Source: Streptomyces sclerotialus
GTDB taxonomy: Bacteria > Actinomycetota > Actinomycetes > Streptomycetales > Streptomycetaceae
Reading direction: 5' to 3'
NCBI GenBank assembly: GCA_000719105.1
Contig: JODX01000022.1
Span: forward strand, 38,203 to 102,202
Length of the DNA: 64,000 bases
In this document: piece after piece, positions 26,482 to 34,534 of the stretch
How positions within the stretch are numbered: position 1 is the stretch's first letter
How the letters are laid out: each line of letters opens with the position of its first letter
Notes under the pieces: model-generated
Seen by the model: only the letters and a program-made list of their open reading frames with translations
Databases searched by the model: none
Told to the model about the DNA's origin: nothing
Made by a program: the position numbers and the translations under genes

Positions 26482-27321
26482 ATGAAGCTCCGCAAGGTCA
26501 CCGCCGCCTCGGCCGCCGTGCTCGCCCTCGCCGTCACCGCCACCGCGTGCGGCGGCTCCGACGACGGCAAGGACACCGGCTCCTCCGGCGGTGACAAGAA
26601 GATCACCATCGGTATCAAGTTCGACCAGCCGGGCCTGGGCCAGAAGACCCCGGACGGCTACGCGGGCTTCGACGTGGACGTCGCCACCTACGTCGCCAAG
26701 GAGCTCGGCTACAGCGAGGACCAGATCGAGTGGAAGGAGTCGAAGAGCGCCGACCGCGAGACGATGCTGCAGCGCGGCGACGTCGACTTCATCGCCGCCA
26801 CCTACTCGATCACCCCGGAGCGCCAGGAGAAGGTCGACTTCGCCGGCCCCTACCTGCTGGCCCACCAGGACGTGCTGATCCGCGCGGACGACGAGTCGAT
26901 CAAGTCGGCGGAGGACCTCAACAGCAAGAATCTGTGCTCGGTGACCGGTTCGACGTCGGCACAGAATGTCAAGGACAAGCTGGCGCCCAAGGCCCAGCTC
27001 CAGGAGTACCCGACGTACTCCGCCTGTCTGTCCGGCCTGCAGAACAAGGCCATCGACGCGCTGACCACGGACGACTCGATCCTCGCCGGTTACGCCGCGC
27101 AGTCCCAGTTCAAGGGCAAGTTCAAGCTCGCCGGCCTGAAGATGACCAACGAGAACTACGGCATCGGCGTCAAGAAGGGCAGCGACCTCAAGACGAAGAT
27201 CAACGAAGCCCTCGAGGCCATGGTCGCCGACGGCTCCTGGCAGAAGGCCGTGGACGCCAACCTGGGCCCGGCGAACTACGAGAACGAGCCCGCCCCGAAG
27301 ATCGGCGACATCAAGAGCTGA
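26482..27321 (+). CDS. gluB: Glutamate-binding lipoprotein GluB
   Basis: 279 residues, family 3 solute-binding protein. Signal peptide with cysteine acceptor in VTATACGG, then KITIGIKFDQPGLG, the ligand-contact stretch DVDVATYVAKELGY and DFIAATYSITPERQEKVDFAGPY. The start is ATG 26482, placed 8 nt after AAAGGA (26468-26473); the ATG at 26473 overlaps that site. Flanked by hairpins on both sides, which would favour accumulation of its mRNA over the rest of the operon. Confidence 0.95.
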   Translation: MKLRKVTAASAAVLALAVTATACGGSDDGKDTGSSGGDKKITIGIKFDQPGLGQKTPDGYAGFDVDVATYVAKELGYSEDQIEWKESKSADRETMLQRGDVDFIAATYSITPERQEKVDFAGPYLLAHQDVLIRADDESIKSAEDLNSKNLCSVTGSTSAQNVKDKLAPKAQLQEYPTYSACLSGLQNKAIDALTTDDSILAGYAAQSQFKGKFKLAGLKMTNENYGIGVKKGSDLKTKINEALEAMVADGSWQKAVDANLGPANYENEPAPKIGDIKS

Positions 27322-27334
27322 GGCAACGCCCGAG

Positions 27335-27363
27335 GGGTGCGCCGTCCCCCGGACGGCGCACCC
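27335..27363 (+). terminator. Intercistronic hairpin gluB-gluC (attenuator/stabiliser)
   Basis: Perfect 13-bp stem (27335-27347 with 27351-27363) and a 3-nt loop. No U tract follows, so it more likely reduces readthrough and blocks 3' decay than ends transcription completely. Confidence 0.65.
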
Positions 27364-27397
27364 GGGCATACCTATACACGCGGAAGCGCGGGAGATC

Positions 27398-28066
27398 GTG
27401 TTCGACTTTCTTGAGGATTACGACCTGCTGGGAGCCTTCTGGACGACGGTGCAGCTCGCCCTGCTGTCCGCCGTCGGCTCCCTGATCTGGGGCACCCTGC
27501 TGGCCGGCATGCGCGTCGGTCCGGTGCCGCTGATGCGCGGTTTCGGTACCGCCTACGTGAACATCGTGCGGAACATCCCGCTGACGGTGATCATCCTGTT
27601 CACGTCGCTGGGCCTGTACCAGACCCTGAACGTCAGCCTCGGTGCGGACGGCGTCGTCGAGACGCTCAACTTCCGGCTCTCCGTGCTCGGTCTGATCGCC
27701 TACACCTCGGCCTTCGTGTGCGAGGCGCTGCGCTCCGGCATCAACACGGTGCCGGTCGGCCAGGCGGAGGCGGCCCGCGCCATCGGTCTGAGCTTCGGTC
27801 AGGTGCTGCGGCTGGTCGTGCTTCCGCAGGCGTTCCGCGCCTCCGTGGGCCCGCTGACCAACGTACTGATCGCGCTCACCAAGAACACCACGGTGGCCGC
27901 CGCCATCGGTGTCGCCGAGGCGGCGACGCTGATGAAGAAAATGATCGAGAACGAGGCTCAGCTGCTGCTGATCTCCGCGGTCATCGCGCTCGGTTTCGTG
28001 ATCCTGACGCTGCCGACCGGCCTGATCCTCGGCTGGGTGGGCAAGAAGGTGGCGGTGAAGCGATGA
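27398..28066 (+). CDS. gluC: Glutamate ABC transporter permease GluC
   Basis: 222 residues, HisMQ-type permease. Begins with GTG at 27398. Hydrophobic helices cover most of the length, and the EAA cytoplasmic loop that contacts GluA reads ALRSGINTVPVGQAEAARAIG. The final bases ATGA overlap the start of gluD, so the two permease subunits are translationally coupled and should form a heterodimer. Confidence 0.94.
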   Translation: MFDFLEDYDLLGAFWTTVQLALLSAVGSLIWGTLLAGMRVGPVPLMRGFGTAYVNIVRNIPLTVIILFTSLGLYQTLNVSLGADGVVETLNFRLSVLGLIAYTSAFVCEALRSGINTVPVGQAEAARAIGLSFGQVLRLVVLPQAFRASVGPLTNVLIALTKNTTVAAAIGVAEAATLMKKMIENEAQLLLISAVIALGFVILTLPTGLILGWVGKKVAVKR

Positions 28067-28965
28067 GCTCCGTTCTCTACGACGCCCAGGGTCCCCGCGC
28101 CAAGCGGCGCAACATCCTCTACACGGCGGTGTTCTCGGTCGCCGCGCTGGCGCTGCTGTGGTGGGTCATCAGCACCCTGAACGACAAGGGCCAGCTGGAG
28201 TGGATGCTGTGGAAGCCGTTCTTCACCGGCACCGAGGCCTGGTCCACCTACATCTGGCCAGGTCTGGAGAACACCCTCAAGGCCGCCGCCCTCTCCATGG
28301 TCATCGCGCTGCCGCTGGGCGCGGCGCTCGGCATAGCGCGGCTCTCGGACCACGCCTGGGTCCGTATGCCGGCCTCGGCCGTGGTCGAGTTCTTCCGGGC
28401 CATCCCGGTGCTTGTCCTCATGATCTTCGGTCAGGCGCTGTTCGCCGAGTACACCGACGTCAGCTCGGACGACCGTCCGCTCTACGCGGTCGTCACCGGT
28501 CTGGTCCTCTACAACGCCTCGGTCCTCGCGGAGATCGTCCGCGCGGGCATCCTGTCCCTGCCCAGGGGCCAGTCCGAGGCCGCGCAGGCGATCGGTCTGC
28601 GCAAGGGCCAGGTGATGCGGCTGATCCTGCTGCCGCAGGCCGTCACCGCGATGCTCCCGGCCATCGTCAGCCAGCTCGTCGTGATCGTGAAGGACACCGC
28701 CCTCGGCGGCGCGGTCCTCACCTTCCCCGAGCTGCTCTCGTCGGCCAACACGATGAGCGGCTACTACGGCGCCAACGTCATCGCCAGCTTCACCGTCGTG
28801 GCCGTCATCTACATCGTCATCAACTTCTCCCTCACCTCCTTCGCGAGCTGGCTGGAGGGCCGGCTGCGGCGCGGCAAGAAGTCGACCGGCGCGGTCGTCG
28901 GCGCCGGCGCGGTCGCCGAACTGGCCGCCCCCGGCGAGCACGAGGACCTGCAGAAGGCCACCTGA
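28063..28965 (+). CDS. gluD: Glutamate ABC transporter permease GluD
   Basis: 300 residues. The ATG at 28063 overlaps the gluC stop. The longer N-terminus (about 60 residues before the permease domain) contains an extra hydrophobic helix (NILYTAVFSVAALALLWWVI). EAA loop: EIVRAGILSLPRGQSEAAQAIG. A basic tail (RLRRGKKSTGAV) ends in an acidic stretch. Last gene of the operon, with a strong hairpin 60 bp downstream. Confidence 0.94.
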   Translation: MSSVLYDAQGPRAKRRNILYTAVFSVAALALLWWVISTLNDKGQLEWMLWKPFFTGTEAWSTYIWPGLENTLKAAALSMVIALPLGAALGIARLSDHAWVRMPASAVVEFFRAIPVLVLMIFGQALFAEYTDVSSDDRPLYAVVTGLVLYNASVLAEIVRAGILSLPRGQSEAAQAIGLRKGQVMRLILLPQAVTAMLPAIVSQLVVIVKDTALGGAVLTFPELLSSANTMSGYYGANVIASFTVVAVIYIVINFSLTSFASWLEGRLRRGKKSTGAVVGAGAVAELAAPGEHEDLQKAT

Positions 28966-29025
28966 CGTCGGAAGGAACGTGCCTGACGGTGCATCGGGCG
29001 CACCCACCCGTCCGTACCGGTTCCT

Positions 29026-29055
29026 GGAGGCAGTGGCGTGATCGCCACTGCCTCC
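29026..29055 (+). terminator. Terminator of gluABCD
   Basis: Perfect 13-bp stem (29026-29038 with 29043-29055, GGAGGCAGTGGCG) and a TGAT loop downstream of gluD. Confidence 0.8.
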
Positions 29056-29173
29056 GTCACTTGACGCAAGCACCGGCAATGGGTTGCATACGTTCTGTGA
29101 TCGCGCACCCCCCTTCAACTGCCTGTTCCCGAACGTTCCGCAGGACACCGGTCCGGGCAGGGGGCACCGCGCC

Positions 29174-30895
29174 GTGGACCCGGTGATCATCGCGGGGGCG
29201 GGGCCCGTGGGGCTCACGCTCGCGCTCGCCCTCGCCCGCCAGGACGTCCCCTCCGTCCTCCTCGACGAGGGCCCCGGCAAGGACGAGCAGCGCCCCGCGC
29301 GGACGGTCGTCCTGCGCGAGGACACGGCCGCGTTGCTCACGCGGCTGACCGGAGCGCCGCTCGCCGAGGCGGGGCTGCGCTGGACCGGATGGCGGTCGAT
29401 GCGGCGCAGACAGGTGACGCGCGAGATCCGCTTCGCGGCGGACGCGCCGGAGACCGCCCCCGCCCGTGCCGCGGCCGACAGGTCGGGCACCGTGCTGGAA
29501 CCGGCCGCCCCGCTGCACATCCCCCAGCACGTGCTGACGAGTGCGCTGCGCGCGGCCATCGCGGGCGAGCGACTGGTCAAGGTGGCCGTGGAAAGCCGCC
29601 TGGACGGCATCGAGCAGGAGACGTCGGGCGTCACGGCGCACACCCGCGGGCCGAAGGGCACCTGGTGGCGCGGCAGCTACCTGGTCGGCTGCGACGGCCC
29701 CCGCTCGACGGTCCGCAAGCTCCAGGACATCCGCTTTCCCGGTCGTACGGCCGTGGAGCGGCACGCGGTGGCGGCGCTGCGCACGGAACTCCCCCGGCCC
29801 GGAGAGGCGTTGCTGCACCGCACGCCGCCGTGGCGCACGTCCGGCCCCACGGGCGGGGAGGTGGCCGCCCGGCCGCTTCCCGACGGAGTCTGGCGCCTGG
29901 ACTGGCTGCTGCCGCCGGGCAAGGACCTGGTCACACCCGAGATGCTGGTCACGCGGATCCGGGAGACGCTCGGCGGCTGGAGCGGCGGTTCCACCCCGGC
30001 GTACGAACTGCTCGACACCGGAGTCCACACCGTCCACCACCGCCTCGCGCGCCGCTGGCGGGCCGGCCGGGTCTTCCTCGCCGGGGACGCGGCGCACCTG
30101 CTGGGCGCGCTCGGCACCCAGGGCCTGGACGAGGGCCTGCGGGACGTCGACAACCTCGCCTGGAAGCTGGCACTGGCCTGGCACCACGGCCCGCACGAAG
30201 CACTGCTCGACAGCTACCAGGCGGAGCGGCGGGCGGTCGTCGCCGCCCGGCTGCGCGCCGCCGACCAGGCGCTTCCGGTGCTGCGCGGCGGCGGTGGCCT
30301 GCGCGCGTACGTGCCCGGCTCGGCCCGTGGCCAGGACACGCTCCTCGCGGACGGCCACCTGGGCCGCGGACCGCTGGGTGCGCCGGGCACGTACACCGAC
30401 TCACCCCTCGCGGCTCCGCCCGCCGAGTCGGAGACCGCCGTGGACACCCCGCCGGGGGCCGCGGTCGTCGATGTGCGGGTGACCGCCGAGGACGGTGCGT
30501 TCGTACGGCTGCGGGACCGGCTGGGCCGCGGGGCGCTGCTGGTGGTGCTGGTCGCGCCGGGCACGGGGGTGTGGGCGCGCAAGCACTGGGTGGGCGCCGG
30601 GATCATGCCCCGGCTGGCGGCCGCCGTGACCGCGCTGCCGGGCCCCGCCGAGCTGCTGGTCGCCGAGAGCTACCCGGGCGCGGCCGCGCACACGGTCCTG
30701 CTGGTCCGCCCGGACGGCCACCTGGTGACGGCGCTGAGCGGGGTGCACCCCGCGGACCTGTACGCGGCGGCGGAGGCGGCACTGGGGGGACGCGCACGGG
30801 CGGAGGCGGCGGAGGCGGCACTGGGGGGACGCGCACGGGCGGAGGCGGCGGCGAAGGCGGAAGTGGAAGCCGAAGCGGAAGCGGAGACGGATTGA
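29174..30895 (+). CDS. FAD-dependent aromatic monooxygenase (PHBH class A)
   Basis: 573 residues. FAD-binding Rossmann motif IIAGAGPVGLTLALALAR at the N-terminus, the DG motif GCDGPRSTVRKL near residue 175 and the GD motif FLAGDAAHLLGALGTQGLDEGLRD near 300; a thioredoxin-like C-terminal domain matches the PheA/TfdB-type subgroup. Start set at GTG 29174, 5 residues before the FAD motif; a TTG at 29084 is in frame but adds unlikely sequence. The C-terminus ends in two copies of a 13-residue Ala-rich repeat and an acidic tail. Substrate unknown; no aromatic pathway genes are adjacent. Confidence 0.88.
   Translation: MDPVIIAGAGPVGLTLALALARQDVPSVLLDEGPGKDEQRPARTVVLREDTAALLTRLTGAPLAEAGLRWTGWRSMRRRQVTREIRFAADAPETAPARAAADRSGTVLEPAAPLHIPQHVLTSALRAAIAGERLVKVAVESRLDGIEQETSGVTAHTRGPKGTWWRGSYLVGCDGPRSTVRKLQDIRFPGRTAVERHAVAALRTELPRPGEALLHRTPPWRTSGPTGGEVAARPLPDGVWRLDWLLPPGKDLVTPEMLVTRIRETLGGWSGGSTPAYELLDTGVHTVHHRLARRWRAGRVFLAGDAAHLLGALGTQGLDEGLRDVDNLAWKLALAWHHGPHEALLDSYQAERRAVVAARLRAADQALPVLRGGGGLRAYVPGSARGQDTLLADGHLGRGPLGAPGTYTDSPLAAPPAESETAVDTPPGAAVVDVRVTAEDGAFVRLRDRLGRGALLVVLVAPGTGVWARKHWVGAGIMPRLAAAVTALPGPAELLVAESYPGAAAHTVLLVRPDGHLVTALSGVHPADLYAAAEAALGGRARAEAAEAALGGRARAEAAAKAEVEAEAEAETD
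30771..30848 (+). repeat. Two 39-bp tandem repeats inside the monooxygenase gene
   Basis: Two identical 39-bp units (30771-30809 and 30810-30848) encode consecutive copies of an alanine-rich 13-residue block containing EAALGGRARAEAA. They extend the C-terminal tail in frame. Confidence 0.9.
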
Positions 30896-30933
30896 GAAAG
30901 CCGGCCTCACTGAGAGGGCTCCCCGGAAACGAG

Positions 30934-30962
30934 TTGACCGCCCCCCTCGGCCGTGGTGTACT
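30934..30962 (+). promoter_or_regulatory. Predicted vegetative promoter of the cysteine leader / dioxygenase unit
   Basis: TTGACC (30934-30939), N17, TGTACT (30957-30962). The expected start point, 7-8 nt downstream, falls at 30969-30970, exactly at the GTG of the leader peptide. Confidence 0.7.
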
Positions 30963-30969
30963 CCGGACC

Positions 30970-31056
30970 GTGACCGACACCTGTGTGCACCTGTGGCGGA
31001 GGGTCCATATGGATCTCGTCCGCTATGCGGGTTGCGTGTGTCGCCCGTCCTGCTGA
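30970..31056 (+). CDS. Cysteine-rich leader peptide (28 aa), putative Cys-responsive uORF
   Basis: GTG at 30970 opens a 28-codon frame that ends ...AGCVCRPSC followed by TGA. Cysteines are at positions 5, 22, 24 and 28, and the middle reads LWRRVHMDLVRYAG, the same pattern (RR-x-H-x-DL-x-R, then Cys) as the small actinobacterial proteins annotated as putative leader peptides near sulfur genes. The GTG coincides with the predicted transcription start, so it is probably translated leaderless. It ends 112 bp before cysteine dioxygenase. In mycobacteria, polycysteine leaderless uORFs attenuate downstream genes in response to cysteine. Here that role is inference. Confidence 0.75.
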   Translation: MTDTCVHLWRRVHMDLVRYAGCVCRPSC

Positions 31057-31125
31057 ATCGCCTTCTTCCCTCCCCGTGCGCCGCCGCGCGTTCCCATGCG
31101 CTTGCGCTGCCGCGCGCTTCCACGC

Positions 31126-31144
31126 GAACGCCCTCGGTGCGTTC
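31126..31144 (+). promoter_or_regulatory. Small hairpin in the cysteine dioxygenase leader
   Basis: GAACGC (31126-31131) and GCGTTC (31139-31144) pair around a 7-nt loop, 24 nt before the dioxygenase start. Possible part of a coupling structure between leader translation and dioxygenase translation. Confidence 0.35.
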
Positions 31145-31168
31145 TCAGGCATCTTCAGGACGGTACCC

Positions 31169-31732
31169 GTGTCCGTATCACCTGCTGTTTCCTCCGTCAC
31201 CCCGGTCGCCCCCGTCGTCCCCTCCCGCTCCCATGGTTCCGCCCCGACCCCGGCGGACCTGCTCGACTTCGCGCGCCGTACGGCCGCCGACGCCGAGCTG
31301 ATCGCCTCGCTCCCCCTCGATCCCGAGGGCCGCACCTGGATTCGCCTCGAAGGCCCCGGCGGCAGCGAGGCCTGGCTCATCGGGTGGCCGCCCGGCACCG
31401 GCACCGGCTGGCACGACCACGCCGACTCCGTGGGCGCCTTCGTCACCGCCGCCGGCGAGCTGACCGAGAACTCGCTCGCCGCCCGGCTGCCCACCGACGG
31501 CTGGCACACCCTGGAGCTCAACGAAGGCGTCGACCGTGTACGGCAGTTGCCCGCCGGTCGGGGCCGGGCGTTCGGCCGCCACCACGTGCACGAGGTGCTC
31601 AACGAGTCCACCGAACAGCACGCGGTCTCCGTCCACGCCTATTACCCGCCCCTCCCCCGGATCCGCCGCTACAGCCGTACGGGCCCGGTCCTGAGGCTGG
31701 AGCAGGTCGAGAGCCCGGAGGACTGGCAGTGA
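31169..31732 (+). CDS. Cysteine dioxygenase (cupin)
   Basis: 187 residues. Oxidises L-cysteine to cysteine sulfinate using Fe(II) and O2. The iron-binding histidines are visible in GTGWHDHADSVGAF and in FGRHHVHEVLN, and the conserved tail AVSVHAYYPPLP is present. GTG 31169 is chosen because AGGA (31157-31160) lies about 8 nt upstream and the longer frame would overlap the leader peptide region. The rhodanese gene overlaps its stop codon by GTGA. The cysteine-rich leader peptide upstream gives a direct regulatory link to substrate level. Confidence 0.9.
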   Translation: MSVSPAVSSVTPVAPVVPSRSHGSAPTPADLLDFARRTAADAELIASLPLDPEGRTWIRLEGPGGSEAWLIGWPPGTGTGWHDHADSVGAFVTAAGELTENSLAARLPTDGWHTLELNEGVDRVRQLPAGRGRAFGRHHVHEVLNESTEQHAVSVHAYYPPLPRIRRYSRTGPVLRLEQVESPEDWQ

Positions 31733-32214
31733 GCACGCCCGGCGAACGCGACCTCGGCGACGTCGGCAATACCGGCGACGTCGGCAACATCGGCGACGTT
31801 GGCAACATCGGCGACCTTGGCAACATCGGACGTCGCGTCGGTATCGACGAGCTGCTGGAGCGTGTTCGCCAAGGGCTCGACCGAGTCGGGGCGCCTGAGG
31901 CCCACGAGGCCGCGCAGGCAGGCGAAGCCCTTCTGGTCGACATCCGCTACGCGGCCCTGCGCGACCACGACGGCCTGATCCCCGGCGCGCTCGTGGTCGA
32001 ACGCAACGAACTCGAATGGCGCCTCGACCCCCAGGGCAGCCATCGGCTTCCCGAGGCCACCGACCACGACCAGCGCATCGTGGTCATCTGCAATGAGGGC
32101 TACGCCTCCAGCCTCGCGGCCGCCTCCCTCCGGCAACTGGGACTCCACCGGGCAACCGACCTGGTGGGCGGCTTCCAGGCCTGGCGGGAGGCCGGACTTC
32201 CGGTAACGCCATGA
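31729..32214 (+). CDS. Rhodanese-domain protein
   Basis: 161 residues. GTG at 31729 overlaps the dioxygenase stop, so the two are translationally coupled. After a repetitive N-terminus (four GDVGNI-like hexapeptides) comes a single rhodanese domain (about 40-160) with LLVDIRY, GALVVERNELEWRLDP and the active-site loop VVICNEGYASS, whose cysteine would carry the persulfide. It likely handles sulfane sulfur linked to cysteine breakdown, or acts in sulfur homeostasis with the dioxygenase. Confidence 0.9.
   Translation: MSTPGERDLGDVGNTGDVGNIGDVGNIGDLGNIGRRVGIDELLERVRQGLDRVGAPEAHEAAQAGEALLVDIRYAALRDHDGLIPGALVVERNELEWRLDPQGSHRLPEATDHDQRIVVICNEGYASSLAAASLRQLGLHRATDLVGGFQAWREAGLPVTP
31756..31827 (+). 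repeat. Four 18-bp tandem repeats in the rhodanese N-terminus
   Basis: Units start at 31756, 31774, 31792 and 31810 and encode GDVGNT, GDVGNI, GDVGNI and GDLGNI. The third-position differences show the array is not brand new. Confidence 0.9.
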
Positions 32215-32295
32215 GTACATGCCGCCGTGCATGCCGGAGACCCCTCTTCCAGGAAGCCTCAGACCCCCAGGTCCCTCCTGGAACTGCCGTCTCCC

Positions 32296-33099
32296 TCAGT
32301 ACTCCCCGTCCAGCCCCTCCGTGTCCTCCCCTTCCTCCTCCAGTGCCTGACGGACCACCTTGAGCGCCAGCCCCTGGGAGTAACCCTTGCGGGCGAGCAT
32401 GCCCGCGAGACGGCGGAGGCGCTTGTCACGGTCGAGGCCTCGCGTCGAGCGCAGCTTGCGGACGACGAGCTCGCGTGCTGTGGCCTCCTCCTGGTCGAAG
32501 TCCAGCTGGGACACGGCCTGGTCGATCAGCGTCGGGTCCACACCCTTGGTCCGCAGCTCCTGCGCCAGCGCCCGCCGGGCCAGGCCCCGGCCGTGGTGCC
32601 GGGACTCCACCCAGGCGTCCGCGAAGGCGCTGTCGTTGATCAGCCCGACCTCCTCGAACCGCGACAGCACCTCCTCCGCCGCGTCCTCGGGAATCTCCCG
32701 CTTGCGCAACGCGTCGGCGAGCTGCTTCCGCGTGCGCGGGGTCCCGGTGAGCAGACGCAGGCAGATCGCCCGTGCCCGCTCGACCGGGTCCCCCGAGGAC
32801 TCCCCCTCCCCGGCCCTCGACGAAGAGGAGGGACCTCCGTCCTGCCGGCCGCGGGACGCCCCCTCGGAGGGCTCCCCGAAGTCGCGCCGACGACACCCAC
32901 GGCCACGACCTCCGCGTGGACCACCGTCACCCTGAGCACGGCCGCCGCGAGGGCGGCCGCCGTCGTCCGGCGGACGGCCGTCGTCCGGCCGGCCCCCGTA
33001 CGGACGCTCGGCATCGGCAGCGTCCGTGTCGTTCCCGCCCCATCGGCCCCCCGGGTCAATGGGGCGGTCGTACTCTGCCCAGTCCGTTCGCCGTGTCAC
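32296..33099 (-). CDS. recX: RecA regulator RecX
   Basis: 267 residues, longer than the 150-200 usual outside actinomycetes. The first 105 residues are Gly/Arg/Asp/Pro-rich and disordered (RPDDGRPPDDGGRPRGGR). The RecX three-helix repeats occupy about 110-255, with ERARAICLRLLTGTPRTRKQLADAL, LINDSAFADAWVESR and GLARRALAQELRTKGVD. Starts 3 bp after the recA stop, so it is expressed with recA. Binds RecA filaments and limits their extension and activity. Confidence 0.94.
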   Translation of the reverse strand: MTRRTDWAEYDRPIDPGGRWGGNDTDAADAERPYGGRPDDGRPPDDGGRPRGGRAQGDGGPRGGRGRGCRRRDFGEPSEGASRGRQDGGPSSSSRAGEGESSGDPVERARAICLRLLTGTPRTRKQLADALRKREIPEDAAEEVLSRFEEVGLINDSAFADAWVESRHHGRGLARRALAQELRTKGVDPTLIDQAVSQLDFDQEEATARELVVRKLRSTRGLDRDKRLRRLAGMLARKGYSQGLALKVVRQALEEEGEDTEGLDGEY

Positions 33100-33102
33100 G
33101 GA

Positions 33103-34230
33103 CTAGCTCTTGGCTGCCGCGGCCTTGGTCTTGGCTGTCTTGGCCGCGGGAGCGGGCACCGTCTTCGCGGCCTCGCCCACGGTCGCGGCCGGGTTCGCCG
33201 CGTCCGCGCCCGGCTCGGCGGCGGGCTCCTCCGGCCTCACTCCGACGCCCAGCTTCTCCTTGATCTTCTTCTCGATCTCGTTGGCGAGGTCGGGGTTGTC
33301 CTTCAGGAAGTTGCGGGCGTTCTCCTTGCCCTGACCGAGCTGGTCGCCCTCGTACGTGTACCAGGCACCTGCCTTGCGGACGAAGCCGTGCTCCACGCCC
33401 ATGTCGATCAGGCCGCCCTCACGGCTGATGCCCTGCCCGTAGAGGATGTCGAACTCGGCCTGCTTGAAGGGCGGCGCGACCTTGTTCTTGACGACCTTGC
33501 AGCGGGTGCGGTTGCCGACCGCTTCCGTGCCGTCCTTCAGCGTCTCGATGCGGCGGATGTCGATGCGCACCGAGGCGTAGAACTTGAGCGCCCGGCCACC
33601 GGTCGTGGTCTCGGGGGAGCCGAACATCACGCCGATCTTCTCGCGGAGCTGGTTGATGAAGATCGCGGTGGTCTTGGACTGGTTGAGCGCGCTGGTGATC
33701 TTCCGCAGGGCCTGGCTCATCAGACGGGCCTGCAGACCGACGTGGCTGTCGCCCATCTCGCCCTCGATCTCCGCGCGCGGGACGAGCGCGGCGACGGAGT
33801 CGATGACGATCAGGTCGAGGGCGCCGGAGCGGACCAGCATGTCCACGATCTCCAGAGCCTGCTCGCCGTTGTCGGGCTGGGAGAGGATCAGGTTGTCGAT
33901 GTCGACGCCGAGCTTCTTCGCGTACTCGGGGTCGAGGGCGTGCTCCGCGTCCACGAAGGCGACCTGACCGCCGGCCTTCTGCGCGTTGGCGACGGCGTGC
34001 AGCGTCAGCGTGGTCTTACCGGAGGACTCCGGCCCGTAGATCTCCACCACACGGCCGCGAGGCAGGCCGCCGACGCCGAGGGCCACGTCAAGGGCGGTCG
34101 ACCCGGTCGAGATGACCTCGATCGGCTCCTTCGACCGCTCGCCCATGCGCATGACCGCGCCCTTGCCGAATTGCCGTTCAATCTGTGCGAGCGCGGCGTC
34201 GAGCGCCTTCTCGCGGTCGGTTCCTGCCAT
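33103..34230 (-). CDS. recA: Recombinase RecA
   Basis: 375 residues. Walker [11 protein letters not shown] near residues 69-78, with the L1/L2 DNA-binding region ([32 protein letters not shown] split across it). Lys/Ala-rich C-terminus ([13 protein letters not shown]). Start at ATG 34230, where the conserved [19 protein letters not shown] begins. Two damage-responsive promoters lie upstream: a PafBC-type element (34274-34296) and a LexA-boxed TTGACA-N18-TCTTAT promoter (34401-34430). recX follows directly. Confidence 0.98.
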   Translation of the reverse strand: MAGTDREKALDAALAQIERQFGKGAVMRMGERSKEPIEVISTGSTALDVALGVGGLPRGRVVEIYGPESSGKTTLTLHAVANAQKAGGQVAFVDAEHALDPEYAKKLGVDIDNLILSQPDNGEQALEIVDMLVRSGALDLIVIDSVAALVPRAEIEGEMGDSHVGLQARLMSQALRKITSALNQSKTTAIFINQLREKIGVMFGSPETTTGGRALKFYASVRIDIRRIETLKDGTEAVGNRTRCKVVKNKVAPPFKQAEFDILYGQGISREGGLIDMGVEHGFVRKAGAWYTYEGDQLGQGKENARNFLKDNPDLANEIEKKIKEKLGVGVRPEEPAAEPGADAANPAATVGEAAKTVPAPAAKTAKTKAAAAKS

Positions 34231-34273
34231 GGGTTCCACCCGGTTTGCTTGAGTCGTTCGCTTCACGTCAAAA

Positions 34274-34296
34274 ACGCTAACGCCTGCCACTGACAA
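34274..34296 (-). promoter_or_regulatory. RecA-NDp/PafBC-type promoter of recA
   Basis: Minus strand TTGTCAGTGGC (34296-34286), N6, TAGCGT (34279-34274). Agrees with the element described for Streptomyces rimosus recA and mycobacterial RecA-NDp. Predicted start at about 34267, giving a 5' leader of about 37 nt. Confidence 0.88.
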
Positions 34297-34400
34297 TGCG
34301 CCCTGACGCCCGTCCGGCCTGTGGATAACTCCGGCACTCCTCAGTGGAAAACACGCCAAACCGGGCGCAATCCACCCCCGAGAGCTCCGCCGAAGCCTCC

Positions 34401-34430
34401 ATAAGAATGGATGTTCGAATTTAGTGTCAA
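34401..34430 (-). promoter_or_regulatory. LexA-controlled distal recA promoter with SOS box
   Basis: Minus strand TTGACA (34430-34425), N18, TCTTAT (34406-34401). The spacer contains TCGAACATCCATTCTT (34418-34403), a typical streptomycete recA LexA box, so bound LexA would sit between -35 and -10. Confidence 0.85.
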
Positions 34431-34534
34431 GCGCACCACGGGCCACCGGCAAGGCGTACGCCCCGGCGGCCTCGCACCTGGATCGACGCACCCGCGGCTC
34501 ACCGGATCACACGGCACCGCACGCCCTCAGCACC

